A DNA stretch of 64,000 bases from Erigeron canadensis (Eukaryota > Streptophyta > Magnoliopsida > Asterales > Asteraceae), in the NCBI RefSeq assembly GCF_010389155.1, contig NC_057764.1, forward strand, positions 9,858,001-9,922,000, in the 5' to 3' direction. Position numbers and translations under genes: made by a program. Positions 1 to 12,004 of this stretch are shown here, piece by piece. The notes below the pieces were generated by a model. It worked only from the letters and a program-made list of their open reading frames with translations, had not been told where the DNA came from and did no database searches. How positions within the stretch are numbered: the stretch's first letter is position 1; every line of letters starts with the position of its first letter.

Positions 1-874
1 GCAAACATGGAGTTAGTAAGAAGGTTGTAGTGAGTGTACGGAAGTTACGGATAAAAGATAAGAGAAAATATTTAGTGTATGGGATTGATGGGAAAACTTG
101 CACTTAATGGATTTTCAGTCAATTGAGCTCAGATTTTCAAATTTGAGTTGTTCATTTTCAAAACTTGAGTTGTTGACCTGAAAAAAGATAATTACAAAGA
201 TAAGGATATGATGTCCAAAAATGTTTCAAAATTCTTACACTCATGAATTAAGGGGGAGCATGATTTTTCATAAGAGATTTATTCAAGTTTTGCTCAAAAG
301 TTTACTCTCCAAGGTGTTTAAGTCAAAATAACAAAGATCAAAGCTACAAAAGTTGAAAGATTGATTGGAAGATTCAAGACAAAGAAGTAAAACTTCAAAC
401 GAGTCTTCATCAACACATTTCATTCATGATCTTCAAAGTCATATGATAATACTTGGTCTAGAAGCTCCAAAGCATACATCAAGGAGGAGAGTACAAGTTT
501 TTGATACTTCATATTGATACTTCATTTCAAGAAAACAAATTTTCATTCGAGAATCGAAGATTGAAGAACCAAAGCCAAGTTTATACCTTCCACACTTCAA
601 AAGACAACTTTGATTCATGGTTCATCAATTTTTCAAAGATTCTAGACTCATTCATTTTATTCTCTGTTCAAAAAGAACATTGAGAATTTCATCATGTTTT
701 AACTTCAAGAAGTCCAAGACCAAGATTGATTCAAGTTCTCCAAAGACGATGAGAAAGCTTTGAAGACTTGTTTCATCACACCAATTGTTTTCACCATCGG
801 GCTCATCAACTTAATTCCTACAAGACAAAATAACACGTACTTCATTCATTACAATATATCACTAAGGGGGAGAA
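1..874 (+). other. 3' internal end of an LTR retrotransposon (element X), non-coding
   Basis: This stretch lies immediately left of a TGTTAG...CTAACA repeat and ends in a polypurine tract, so I read it as the untranslated tail of an element whose body lies outside the window. There is no convincing coding frame. A second purine tract (aagggggag, about 249-258) nearly repeats the one next to the LTR. Multiple polypurine tracts are a reported trait of Sireviruses, so X may belong to that copia lineage. This is inference, since no pol sequence is present. Confidence 0.6.
863..873 (+). promoter_or_regulatory. polypurine tract of element X
   Basis: A run of taagggggaga sits two bases before the TGTTAG start of the LTR. 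That is the standard position of the plus-strand DNA priming site in LTR retrotransposons. It also sets the element orientation as plus. Confidence 0.7.
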
Positions 875-1451
875 TGTTAGAAATCCAAAAATAGTGATAA
901 ATTGTAATTTAAATTAGTGGACTTAGTTGTTGTTAAGACATGGTGAAATGATTTCTAAGGTTGAGGGACTAGGAGTGTTAATTAGCTTAATTGTAGATTT
1001 AGACTATAAATACCCTCAACTCCTTAGAAATCATAAGCCTTTGATTCATTTTTACATACATTTAATTCAGATCGTTCCAATCTCTCTCTCTAGAAATCAC
1101 ACACACACTAAACACACCAAGAACACACACACTTGATCCGCCATTGTTGAGATCAAATCCAGAGAAGAAATCTTGTTATAACAGAATTAAATTGAACGAA
1201 TGTGTTTTACCCGTTTTAAGGACAGACACATAATTAGTTTTGCTGAAAAATCAACATTGCGCCCCTGAATTCAAAAATTCATATCTAGAGTTCTACTTCG
1301 TATTTTTAACCCATTCCAGTGGCAAAATTTACTTAACACAATAACTTACATTTTCTTTTTCGGACTCAACAAGTGAAAATTCTGTCACAACTGCGTTTTA
1401 CTTGTCACAAAATCAGGGACAGAATCTGTCCAAAATTATGTCTCACTAACA
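875..1451 (+). repeat. 3' LTR of element X (577 bp)
   Basis: It starts TGTTAG and ends CTAACA, a 6-bp terminal inverted repeat typical of LTRs. A TATA-like box (ctataaatacc, 1004-1014) lies about 130 bp in, followed by a CT-rich and CA-rich leader. The copia assignment rests only on the TGTTAG terminus and the adjacent polypurine tract. The partner 5' LTR is off-window, so target-site duplication and age cannot be checked. A solo LTR is less likely because of the adjacent polypurine tract. Confidence 0.65.
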
Positions 1452-1634
1452 CTCTTCAAAACCTTCATGCAACCCAACTAAAAACCCTAAATTTGATTAA
1501 ATTACAATAACTCTAACTTGTATTATAGCAATTAACTCAATATAAAGAAACTCCCAATTTTTCCCAATTTATTTAATAGTAAGAACCCTAATTTCTAAAA
1601 GAAAGCAAAATTAGGTTAAAGGGAAATCATTACC

Positions 1635-1684
1635 TCAAGGATTCAAAAATAAAGTCAAGGATTCAAAAATAAAGTCAAGGATTA
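1635..1684. repeat. 20-bp tandem repeat, 2.5 copies
   Basis: The unit tcaaggattcaaaaataaag occurs at 1635-1654 and 1655-1674, with a partial third copy to 1684. The two complete copies are identical, which suggests recent replication slippage. Confidence 0.9.
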
Positions 1685-2185
1685 AAATCAACAATTCTTC
1701 TTTTCCCTTTTTTGCTCTTAAAATTCAGACCACACATCGTACATACAAACCCTTAATTTGAATTTGTAAGATAATGGAAAATTATTATTATTAGTCTTGC
1801 TAAATGATTCTTGTTAGATTGAATTTTGTTTAGGAAAAGGATCAAGAGAAGAAGATTATAAAAGGTAGAAGAAGAAAGTAGAAGATGTAATGGAAAATGA
1901 CTAAAGAAAAAGGGGTGGGAGTCTGGCACCTTCCTGAGATGCCACGACCCATACAACAATTGTGGGTAAAATACCCGCCATTCCCTAAAGTTCCAACTAA
2001 ATTAACCTCATAACTCAAAATAAAAAACTAGGAAACTATTTTAATGTCAAAACTATAATAAAGGTTAATTTTCATTGGTCTAAAAATATTTGGATGTTAC
2101 AACATATTATTAATTCAAATCATAATAAAAAGTTTTGGTCAAATATAATACACACCTAGTATCCATATTATTAATTTAACGGTGC

Positions 2186-2458
2186 TTTTGGTCAACCATA
2201 TACAAAAATACAAGTTTGTCGGTGATACAAATCAATAAAAATAGTAAATTGGTCAACCATGTACAAAAGAAAATGTATATTTAACATGTATGCTACCACA
2301 TCATGTCTAGCTAAGTTGCCACGTCAGCTCAATAATTATCATTTAACTGACTATAGCAGGTCATTTTGGTCAACCATGTACAAAATTTACACGTTTGTGG
2401 GTGATACACAACAATATTCTAGTTTTTTGGTCAACTATGTATGAAAGGAAAAGTACAT
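2186..2458. repeat. duplicated ~95-bp module built on GGTCAACCATGTACAAAA
   Basis: Two modules (about 2186-2280 and 2364-2458, spacing 178 bp) have the same order: ttttggtcaaccat(a/g)tacaaaa, then gtttgt(c/g)ggtgataca, then a second ggtcaac(c/t)atgta copy followed by gaaaa..gta.at. The short motif thus occurs four times (2186, 2249, 2364, 2425). The 83 bp between the modules is unrelated. Origin and function are unknown. Confidence 0.75.
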
Positions 2459-3164
2459 TGGTCTTCCAGTAATTAATCCCTAATTATTTTCGTTTTCAAA
2501 TTAAATACACTTTGCTACTTGCATTATAGACCGACTGATGTTGTATGTCTTTTAAGTATCTTCTTCGCACTTTCTTTTTCTTATAAAAGTTTTTTATTTA
2601 ACGATAAATATGAGTTGTTATTAGTTGAATTTTTTTTCAAAATACTAGTAATTAAATGTTAATGTCATGACTTAGTTCTGAAATTCATAGAGGCAAAGTC
2701 TTTCCTTTTATTGAACATTATACCAAAAACTCATTGATTCATGGAAATTTTGGAATAAAAGTTATAATTATATAATTAAAATAGTTAGCATTTGTTTTCC
2801 TTCATCATTGACCACTCTCTTACTTGATTTCAGGTTTCTGAATAGTTATAAAGGGTTTCCAAAAGTCTGAACCATATTAATTAAACATTTTGAAGTAATC
2901 AGGTAGAAAGATGAAAAATGGTTATGGAGATACCATAGTTATGTCAAATATATCCAAATACTCAATCAGTTTTACATGTTTTTTAAACTTATCACGTATC
3001 CACTATCCCCTTGTCGATTATACTCTTCTAGTAGTTACTAGGCAAAAACAAGCTCAAAATAGACTGTGTAGTTATTGAAGTGCTAAATACGCTCATAAAT
3101 TTATTTTTTTCTCAAATTTATTCATAAAAACCATCTCTAGTTATGGTTGGTGGTTAAACGTAGA

Positions 3165-4350
3165 AAACTTTTTCCAAACAGCATTTAAAACGTAGTGGAA
3201 AATATCACTTAAAAACTGTCACATTCGTAACCGGATGGTACCTTTCATAAAATGGTGTTACTAATGTGCATCATCAAAACAATATAAATGAAATCCAAGT
3301 CTTAGCACCAACATAAATTCCATTCATTATTACATGTATCATAAACGTAAATTATGTAGCCGAAACATAGGCTACGGGAAGTCGAAGCATTCAACAATCT
3401 ATGCTAGTCTTCTTTATTGCATCTACCCATCTCACGAGCTAAATCTTTCTCTAGCTCAAACCTGTTTATCCTGAAGGATACAACATTTTTATAAAAGCAA
3501 GTGTTAGTTAATACACATTTTATAAAATGTTATTCATTTTACTATCATAAGACTTCATCATGTTATACTTATCATAACATGACCACATTACATATTATCC
3601 ACAAATATCATAAGATTAACATACACTTCCCTTTTTTCCCATTCCATTCCATCACATTACATATCTAATCAACATATACATACAACTTTAATCAACGTGC
3701 CACATCTTACTTATCTCACATAAACATATCACACATATATGTGTAGCACATGAAGAGTATTTACTCCTAATTGTGCCTATCAATGATCATATCACACATA
3801 TCAACATAACATACTTGAATCTCACGTCACATACCCATATGAACAACTTAATCAACTTGGTCAACTTATCAACATATCAACTTGGTCAACTTTTAATCAA
3901 CATTTAAGCATTCCGACATTCCCATAACATTAATGGTTAGTCACTCCACCTGGAAATACTAGGTCAACGTAACTATGTCACAAGGAATCACTCAAGAGAT
4001 CGCTTATAGTATCCCGTCATGCTTTTAACATTGGTGGTTAGTTTCTCCACCCGGAAACACTAGATCAACATAACTATGCCGCAAGGAGCCACTCAAGCTT
4101 AACCAACTTATGCTCGAGACTTCTTATCTTTATTAGATTAGACTACACTTTAACCTAAACCAATCACTTATAAACATCTTTACTTCACTTTAACTTTAGG
4201 TATATTCATTACCTAATTAGTTTCACATCCACTTCAACGTTTAATCTTTCTATCGTGCGCAACTTCGTAGCATTTCTTACGTGTATCTAGTGAACTAGAC
4301 ATTTCATACTTAAGTGCACATATAAGCCATCACATATCAACATTAAAGCA
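3165..4350 (-). repeat. inverted, truncated LTR related to element A
   Basis: Read on the minus strand, this matches element A's 5' LTR from about 6800 to 8045. Landmarks in matching order are the 'gataagcaggtttgagct' block (complement near 3455-3475), the 'gagatgggtagatgcaataaag' block (near 3420-3440), the 'ggagtaaatactc' block (near 3760) and the 'ctagttcactagatacac' block (near 4290-4305). It is clearly diverged and has lost the last ~35 bp of the LTR. It is therefore another, older or different, member of A's family in the opposite orientation. Confidence 0.8.
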
Positions 4351-4574
4351 TATCAACAACTTTATCAACATTACATCACATGTATGTCCCTCGGGTCTTA
4401 TTCTCCTATCAAACCGAGATTGACTTAAAGGATATGTCAAGGTGCGGAATCCCTCGAGAAAACCCACGGTTTTTATATCTACCTTTTATGATATATATAT
4501 ATCTTTTACGTGAATATATCTACCCGTATTTGGTTAATATAGTGTGGCGACTTTCTGAATGAACTTACCAACCA

Positions 4575-4860
4575 ACCTGGTAATCTAAGTCTACAAGCCA
4601 ACCAAACCGGGTGTGTGTTTTGCGGTTCGTGCATGAGTCGGGTACCACCCAAAAAGATCAACTATGTTTGTTTCTTAGTTTCTCTCTCTAGGTTTTGCTT
4701 GTTTGTCTCTCTACACTCTTGTTCTGAACACACAAATACACACCCACTATTTATAGGCAAGGGTCAGGAACACTCAAAACCATGTGGGTTTGAGTGTTTC
4801 TATGTCTGGCCCATAAAGCCCAAAAGGGTTTGGCATGTTTGTGTGTTTCCCTGAATACAC
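4575..4860 (-). promoter_or_regulatory. promoter-like LTR fragment, minus strand
   Basis: On the minus strand a TATA box (cctataaatagtg, about 4744-4756) is followed by a purine-rich gagagagaaac leader. This is the architecture of an LTR U3/R/U5 or of a plant promoter. No LTR ends or coding frame could be identified. The 224 bp between this fragment and the inverted LTR (4351-4574) shows nothing recognisable apart from a short AT run near 4490-4510. Confidence 0.35.
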
Positions 4861-5094
4861 AAACTGTTTGAGAGTTCTTCTGAACAAGCAAGCATTTGCT
4901 TGTTCCCAAGAAACTCTCAAACTGTTTAAGAGTTCTTCTGAACAAGCAAACTCATGCTTGTTCCCAAGAAACTCTCAACCCATTTGAGTATTCTTTTGAA
5001 AAAGCAAACCTTTTCTTGTTCCCAAGAACTCTCAAACCATTTGAGTGTTCTTCTTAACAAGAAAACTTTTTCTTGTTCCCAAGAACTCTCAAAT
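4861..5094. repeat. tandem array of four ~58-bp hairpin units
   Basis: Units begin near 4861, 4919, 4977 and 5035. Each unit is itself an imperfect inverted repeat. The left arm reads like tttgagagttcttctgaaca and continues into agca. The right arm (tgcttgttcccaagaaactc plus tcaa) is its near complement. Each unit could therefore fold into a stem of about 25 bp. The array lies just upstream of the minus-strand TATA box at 4744-4756, so it would be in the U3/promoter-upstream part of that fragment. Confidence 0.85.
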
Positions 5095-5428
5095 GACACT
5101 TAGGAATATTTGACTTAATGTTTCTCCTCCAATGTTTCTACTGCTCTAAATACGCAGAAGCAACATTAGCTCGGACAATGTTTTAACTATTGTAAATACG
5201 CAGAAATGATGAGCGTCCATTTTGTGATAAAAACACATAATGAAAGGCTTCATTTCAATGTTTAAATGAGTTATTATTCCAGAACTATTGGTACTTAATG
5301 AATCGTATGATTATGCAAGTTCACGGAAGATGCGAGAGAGGGTAAATGACATTAAGTAACTCAAGAAGGAAGCCTATGAAGTTACAAGACACAAGGAAGT
5401 GATTCAGGAGCCAAACGAAGACGCAAAA
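5095..5428 (+). other. probable left part of the Athila/Tat-type LTR (element D)
   Basis: The sequence abuts the left TSD of element A (caaaa, 5424-5428). Once A is removed it would join directly to 37642, which is the 3' part of an LTR ending at a tRNA-Asp-type PBS. It must therefore be the same pre-insertion locus. Whether all of it is LTR, and where that LTR starts, I could not determine. A short motif (taaatacgcagaa) occurs twice, near 5148 and 5192. Confidence 0.5.
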
Positions 5429-8081
5429 TCTAACATCCCAAACTTTTTATTAAACGGTTGACTTGAGTCGTTAAGTCAACAATACGTATCTGTTAAGCCT
5501 TTAAATGATTTAATAAATATATGTGTTTAATGTGTTATACGTGTAAAGCTTTAGTGCCTTAATGATTGATGTGTTAAATTGTTTAAGATATGTTTTATAT
5601 GCCTTTTGACGTGCTTGAAGTGTTTAATGGGTTGTAAGTATTCCCGTCTTCTAACCTATCATTAGACTCATAATACAGAGATTATACTCTTCCTTTGAAG
5701 CCCTAGTTGTCCCCTTGGTTCCATAGCATTCTATTGTTCGATTTCATCGTTATACGGTTGATTTGAAGAGGTTTTGATCCATAGTTTGCATCCTTCTTGT
5801 AACCTACAGGTATTTGAGGTATTATTACATTGATTTCATGTCCTTTCAATCTCTTGATTCGTTTCATAACTGATCTAGGTCTTTAGAGGGCTGATTAGAG
5901 TCAAAATCATGAGTTTTAATCGATTCGGTAACCTAAAACGTTTGTTATTGTGATGCAAATCAAGAAAGGATTAATCAATGATTTCATTGCATCATTATGG
6001 TCTTAAAATGGTGAATTTTGAGGTGCAAAAGTCGTTCATAAGGCATGTGGGTTGTTTGGGGTGTGTTTGGTTAAGTTTTGGAGGTTAAACAATGAGTTTT
6101 GTGCAGAATCGGGACTAGCTGCGGCGCAACCAAAAAACAGTGACACTTAGCTGCGTCGCAACTTGGTAGTTGCGATAGAATAGCGACAAAATTTTCAAAT
6201 GGCCATAACTTTTGAACCGTAACTCCAGTTTTGACAAATAAGCTATCCAAGAAATCGTGAGAGAGTCTACTTTCTAATGGTAATGCTCTTAAAAGATGAT
6301 GATGATGTCAAGTTTCCAAAAAGGTTAATTTAGTGAGTGAATGTAGAGTTTCGTCGAGTTATGTAAGCCCTTAAATATTAGATGAACCTCCGATGCATCA
6401 AGCATTGTCATGAGTCATGTTTATAGTTTTTTTAGACTTGATTCAGGACCATAAGTAAGTAGGTACTTGTTAACTCATTATGTTGCCTATTGATTATAGG
6501 TAGTCGGGGATACTTGCAAAGCTCGGTAACTTACGTTATCATTTCTTGTACGCTTCTACGAGGTAAGATACATGACTTTTCTTACGTTGTAGGCACAACA
6601 AAATGTGGTTTTCTATAAGTAACCTCTTAATCAGATCTTATATGTGTTGGGTTTTCCGGGTTGTGCGGGAGGTTATGTGGGAATATATGCATGTTGAAAT
6701 GATGACGTTTAAAGTAGAAGTATATATATGTGCATATGAAGTATGATGCTTATAATGACGTTGCTATGAAATGTTTAAGATATGTGTTGTTGATAATGTC
6801 GTTGATATGCCTTGATGTTGATATGTGATGGCTTATATGTGGGACTTAAGTATGATAAGTCTAGTTCACTAGATACACATGGGAATTGTTATGAGTTGTG
6901 CATATTAGTTGGATTAAATGCAAAAGTAGACGTAGGACTAATTAGGTAACGATTGTGCCTAATGTTAAAGTAAAATGTGAGATGTGGGAAACCGTTCTAG
7001 CCTTAGTGTTAGTGAGTAAAAAGTAAGAAAGATATAAATACGTGGGAAATGCTATAGCTAAATATGTGAGATTGACGTGGGAAGTGTTAAGCTTAACCCG
7101 TGCTAGTTTATGCCAAACTAGTGCGTATGTGGTCGCTTGAGTAGCTCCTTGCGGCATAGTTACGTGGGACTAATTTTTTCGGGTGGAGTGACTAACCACC
7201 AATGTTAAAAGCATAATGGGATACTATGGTAATGGCATTGCCTTTCCTAAAAGTTAAGACATGGGAAATCGTGCTAGTTGTAAAGCTAGTGCGTAATATG
7301 TAAGATGTAAGAATAAGTTGATTTAGATAATTACAAGAATATGTGAGAAAGATGTACATGTAATCTCAGTCTTGGGATTGCAATATGACGTGAGATTAAG
7401 TAAGATATGTAAGACGTATGATTTAACGATGGATAGGCACAATTAGGAGTAAATACTCTACATGTGCTATACGTATATATGTGAATTGTTTATGTGAGAT
7501 ATGTAAGACCTGACATGTTGATTAAGTTGTATATTTATGATGATATGATATGATGTGTTGGGATGTGGGAATAAGTAAAGATGGGATTATCTATGATTGT
7601 TGTGGATGATACGTAATGGGATTATCTATGATTATGTTTTATGAAAGGAAAATGAAGAACGTTTTATAAATGTGTGTATCTTGCTTAGCTAGTTTATTAG
7701 CTAACTCTTGCTTTTATGAAATTGTTGTGTCCTCCAGGATAAGCAGGTTTGAGCTAGGAAAGAATTAGCTCGGTGAGATGGGTAGATGCAATAAAGAAGA
7801 CTAGCATAATTTGTTGAATGCTTAGACTTCCTCTTTTAGCCTTATGTCTTGGCTACTTTAATTTACGATTCATGAACATGTAATCATGACGGCATTTATG
7901 TTGGTGCCATAACTTGAATTTCATTTATATTGTTTTGTTGATGCATGTTAGTAACACCATTTTATAAAGGTACCCTCCGGTCACGGATGGAGCAGTTTTA
8001 AAGTGATACTTTTCCACTACTTTTTAAACGCCGTTTGGAAAAGTTTTTGAAATCCAGGTTTTTAAAATGACAGGTGTTACA
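5429..8081 (+). repeat. 5' LTR of element A (2653 bp)
   Basis: It starts TCTAACATCCC (the 3' copy has the canonical TGTAACATC) and ends GTGTTACA immediately before the PBS. It is collinear with the 3' LTR over its whole length. Compared with the 3' LTR it lacks about 83 bp near 5645, present in the other copy at about 9850-9940. No coding frame is supported. Confidence 0.9.
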
Positions 8082-8084
8082 AGT

Positions 8085-8095
8085 TGGTATCAGAG
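8085..8095 (+). promoter_or_regulatory. primer-binding site of element A (initiator tRNA-Met)
   Basis: The sequence tggtatcagag begins three bases after the end of the 5' LTR. It matches the usual plant initiator-Met PBS (tggtatcagagc) except for the final base. Confidence 0.85.
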
Positions 8096-8493
8096 AAATG
8101 GTTTAAGTGAACCTAAATTCGACCAAGACCTTAGGATTTTGGACTTAAACCGTATGAGAAATGATAGGCTTAAGTAGTAATGCTTTAGCTTTATGATGAA
8201 ATGCCTTTAGGACGGGTTGGGATGAGTGTGAGAGTAGGACTAAGGCATAATATGTTTTTGTGGTTGTTATGAAAGATTATGTCGGTTTGCCTTATTCCTT
8301 CACTTTTCTCACTTCCTCCGTCAATAAATGTACTTGTCGCTACGATAGATGATCACCTAAGGTAATGTGTGAATTCCCCGGTAAGAATTAGATAAGTATG
8401 TACAATTGATTTATGCGTGATGTGTGGTCAAAGAAATTTCCCATACGCCTTAGTATGTTATATATGACAAGAGGTGGGTTTGAAGCTAAAGTG

Positions 8494-9275
8494 TCATGTG
8501 AAATGGAATTCGCTAAATTGACTCCAACCCATTGGGTTAGATACAAGGACCATAAAGAAAAAGAGGTTTGAAATGTCGTGTATGTGAGGAAAGTTGAAGT
8601 GGTTCAAGTTAAGAAAGTGTTTGTAAAAGTTGACGAAACAGAGTACGAGTTTAAAAGGAAGAACAAGGAAGTTCAAGATTGGAGTAAGAGGTTCAAGGTT
8701 GATACAATGTTGAATGGTCGATGTTTTGGTTGCTGCATATGTTGATGGTATTCCGGCTAGTTATCGAGGTAAATGTAGGCAGCATACTACTCTTGCGGGT
8801 GCTATCAAGGAATCAAAGAAGTTGGATGATGATTATAAGTCCGAAAAGACAAATGTGAAAACGGTGAATGACAAGAAGGTTGTATTTAAGAGAAGGTTAG
8901 ATGAGTCATTAGATTCGGAAAGAAGTTTATGAATGTTTCGACTTATGAGGGCAAGGATCCTGGAAAAGCTAGTTGGTAGAGTTTGTCACAATGGACCATG
9001 TTCGGAGAAAATTAGAAGATGTGATAGGTGTGGCAAGCAGGGACATGTTACTTCTGGTTGCAAAGATAATATTTGATGTTACAAGTGTGGTGGGACAAGA
9101 CATATAATTGATGTTTGTCCTCAATGGAAATATGATGCGAAGAAGGATGATACTCAAAAAGCCGAGGTTCGTGCATATCAAATGACTACTGTGGAAGATG
9201 AGCGTGATGATGGGGTACCTAACAAAGTAGTTTTTAGTGGTTTAACTAATTATGTGTGTGTTTATATGTGTATGT
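8494..9275 (+). pseudogene. decayed gag of element A (Ty3/gypsy, zinc-knuckle)
   Basis: One frame (frame of 8714) carries a gag-like stretch at 8714-8932 that includes GIPASYRGKCRQ. It is followed by CHNGPC and a CCHC zinc knuckle (C-x2-C-x4-H-x4-C, CDRCGKQGHVTSGC, 9020-9061). A second knuckle, CYKCGGTRHIIDVC, begins at 9077. Stop codons interrupt it at about 8930 and between the knuckles (TGA, 9074-9076), with another near 9275. Knuckles bind genomic RNA in the nucleocapsid part of Gag. Sequence after the second knuckle resembles the start of the linker to protease, but no protease, RT or integrase follows. The part before 8714 is uncertain. Confidence 0.7.
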
Positions 9276-9618
9276 GAAATGTGTGTTTAATATGTGTTTG
9301 TAGTTAGTATACTATTGTCATGATGGTTTGTGAAGGAAATATTGGACATTATGATATGTGAATATAGTTAAAGGTACACGTGTGAAGAATGATATAGTTA
9401 GAATTATGGTCCGGAACATAATTGTAAATATATCATGATACGGGCGTGTTCGTTTGACGGTATTCATATTGACTAATGAAAGACATGAAATGAAAGGTGA
9501 TAAGGGAAGAAATTGGTGGAAATGTGGTGAAATGTTCACTTATACGTGTGTGGGAAGTAGTGAGAAGAGAAATGGAGGTGTTGATATCGTAAGATGATTC
9601 TGAGGGCAGAATCCTTTT

Positions 9619-9630
9619 AAAGAGGGAAGA
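9619..9630 (+). promoter_or_regulatory. polypurine tract of element A
   Basis: The purine run aaagagggaaga lies two bases before the TGTAACATC start of the 3' LTR. This is the expected place for plus-strand priming. Confidence 0.75.
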
Positions 9631-9632
9631 AT

Positions 9633-12004
9633 TGTAACATCTCGAACTTTTTATTAAACGGTTGACTTGAGTCGTTAAGTCAACAATACGTATCTGTTAA
9701 GCCTTTAAATGATTTAATGACTATATGTGTTTAATGTGTTATACATGTAAAGCTTTAGTGCCTTAATGATTGATGTGTTAAATTCTTTAAGATATGTTTT
9801 ATATGCCTTTTGATGTGCTTGAAGTGTTTAATGGGTTGTAAGTATTCCCCATAAGTGTTTTGAGCTAAAAATGAGTCGTTTGGAAGCTTAGGGACTAGTT
9901 TTGACTTAGGGTTAAACTCAAAAACGGGTTAAGGGTTTTGTAACCTATCATTAGACTCATAATACATAGATTATACTCTTCCTTTGAAGCCCTAGTTGTC
10001 CCCTTGGTTCCATAGCATTCTATTGTTCGATTTCATCGTTATACGGTTGATTTGAAGAGGTTTTGATCCATAGTTTGCATCCTTCTTGTAACCTACAGGT
10101 ATTTGAGGTATTATTACATTGATTTCATGTCCTTTCAATCTCTTGATTCGTTTCATAACTGATCTAGGTCTTTAGAGGGTTGATTGGAGTCAAAATCATG
10201 AGTTTTAATCGATTCGGTAACCTAAAACGTTTGTTATTGTGATGCAAATCAAGAAAGGATTAATCAATGATTTCATTGCATCATTATGGTCTTAAAATGG
10301 TGAATTTTGAGGTGCAAAAGTCATTCATAAGGCATGTGGTTGTTTGGGGTGTGTTTGGTTAAGTTTTGGAGGTTAAACAATGAGTTTTGTGCAGAATCGG
10401 GACTAGCTGCGACGCAACAAAAAAACAGTGACACTTAGCTGCGTCGCAACTTGGTAGTTGTAACAGAATTTTCAAATGGCCGTAACTTTTGAACCGTAAC
10501 TCCGTTTTTGACAAATAAGCTATCCACGAAATCGTGAAAGAGTCTACTTTCTAATGGTAATGCTTTTAGAAGATGATGATGATGTCAAGTTTCCAGATAG
10601 GTTAATTTAGTGAGTGAATGTCGAGTTTCGTCGAGTTATGTAAGCCGTTAAGTATTAGCTGAACTTCCGATGCATCAAGCATTCTCATGATTCATGTTTA
10701 TAGTTTTTTTAGACATGATTCATGACCATAAGTAATTAGGTACTTGTTAGCTCATTATGTTGCCTAATGATTATAGGTAGTCGGTGATACTTGCAAAGCT
10801 CGGTAACTTACGTTATCATTTCTTATACGCTTCTACGCGGTAAGATACATGACTTTTATCACGCTGGAGGCACAACAAAATGTGGTTTTCTATAAGTAAC
10901 CTCTTAATCGGATTATCTTATATGTGTTGGGTTTTTCGGGTTATGTGGGAATATATGCATGTTGAATTGATTTATGTTGATATGATAACGTTTAAAGTAG
11001 AAGTATATATACGTGCATATGAAGTATGATGCTTATAATGATGTTTCTATGATATGTTTAAGATATGTGTTGTTGATAATGTTTGATATTCCTTGATGGT
11101 GATATGTGATGGCTTATATGTGGCACTTAAGTATGATAAGTCTAGTTCACTAGATACACGTGGGAATTGTTAAGAGTTGTGCACGTTAGTGGGATTAAAT
11201 GTAAAAATAGACGTGAGACTAATTAGGTAACGATTCTGCCTAATATTAAAGTAAAATGGGAGATTTGGGAAACCGTTCTAGCCTTAGTTAGTGCATAAAA
11301 AGTAAGAAAGATATAAATACGTGGGAAATGCTATATCTAAATATGTGAGATTGACGTGGGAAGCGTTAAGCTTAACCCGTGCTAGTTTATGCCAAGCTAG
11401 TGCGTATGTGGTCGCTTGAGTGGCTCCTTGCGACATAGTTACGTGAGATAGTATTCTGGGTGGAGTGACTAACCACCAATGTTAAAAGCATAACGGGATA
11501 CTATGGAAATGGCATTGCCTTTCCTAAAAGTTTAGAGGTGGGAAATCGTGCTAGTTGTAAAGTTAGTGCGTAATATGTAAGATGTAAAAATAAGTTAATT
11601 TAGGTAATTACAAGAATATGTGAGAAAGATGTACATGTAAATCAAAGACGTGGGATTGCAATATGACGTGAGATTAAGTAAGATATGTAAGACGTATGAT
11701 TTAATGATGGATAGACACAATTAGGAGTAAATACTCTACATGTGCTATACGTATATATGTGATATGTTTATGTGAGATATGTAAGGCCTGACATGTTGAT
11801 TAAGTTGTATATTTATGTTGATATGATATGATGTGTTGGGATGTGGGAATAAGTAAAGATGGGATTATCTATGATTGTTGTGGATGATACGTAATGTGAT
11901 TATGTTTTGAGAAGTAAAATATGACGATGTTTTATGAAAGTAAAATGAAGAACGTTTTATAAATGTATGTATCTTACTTAGCTAATTTATTAGCTAACAC
12001 TTGC
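9633..12004 (+). repeat. 3' LTR of element A, first segment
   Basis: It is collinear with the 5' LTR from its first base up to the cttgc target site, where element B begins. It contains the block of about 83 bp that the 5' LTR has lost. The remaining 370 bp of this LTR are at 37267-37636. Confidence 0.9.

Larger units (their letters stand above)
1452..3164. other. AT-rich intergenic DNA without a recognisable gene
   Basis: No frame of convincing length or composition occurs on either strand. The stretch holds a short tandem repeat and a duplicated module (listed separately). Minus-strand bases about 1910-1990 look promoter- or leader-like, but I could not assign them. It is probably decayed transposon sequence. 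Confidence 0.5.

Noticed and set aside
1066..1135. Ca/acacac-rich stretch as a microsatellite or gene tail
   Set aside because: It is part of the LTR leader of element X, too short and impure for a microsatellite. The overlapping 69-codon frame covers the TATA box.
1753..1959. 68-codon minus-strand frame rich in Leu/Phe/His
   Set aside because: Low-complexity, AT-driven composition and no homologous copy elsewhere in the window.
12000..12004. A reciprocal translocation or assembly join at the point where A's 3' LTR stops
   Set aside because: The LTR resumes base-exactly at 37267 after a matching cttgc duplication, so ordinary insertion of element B explains the break.
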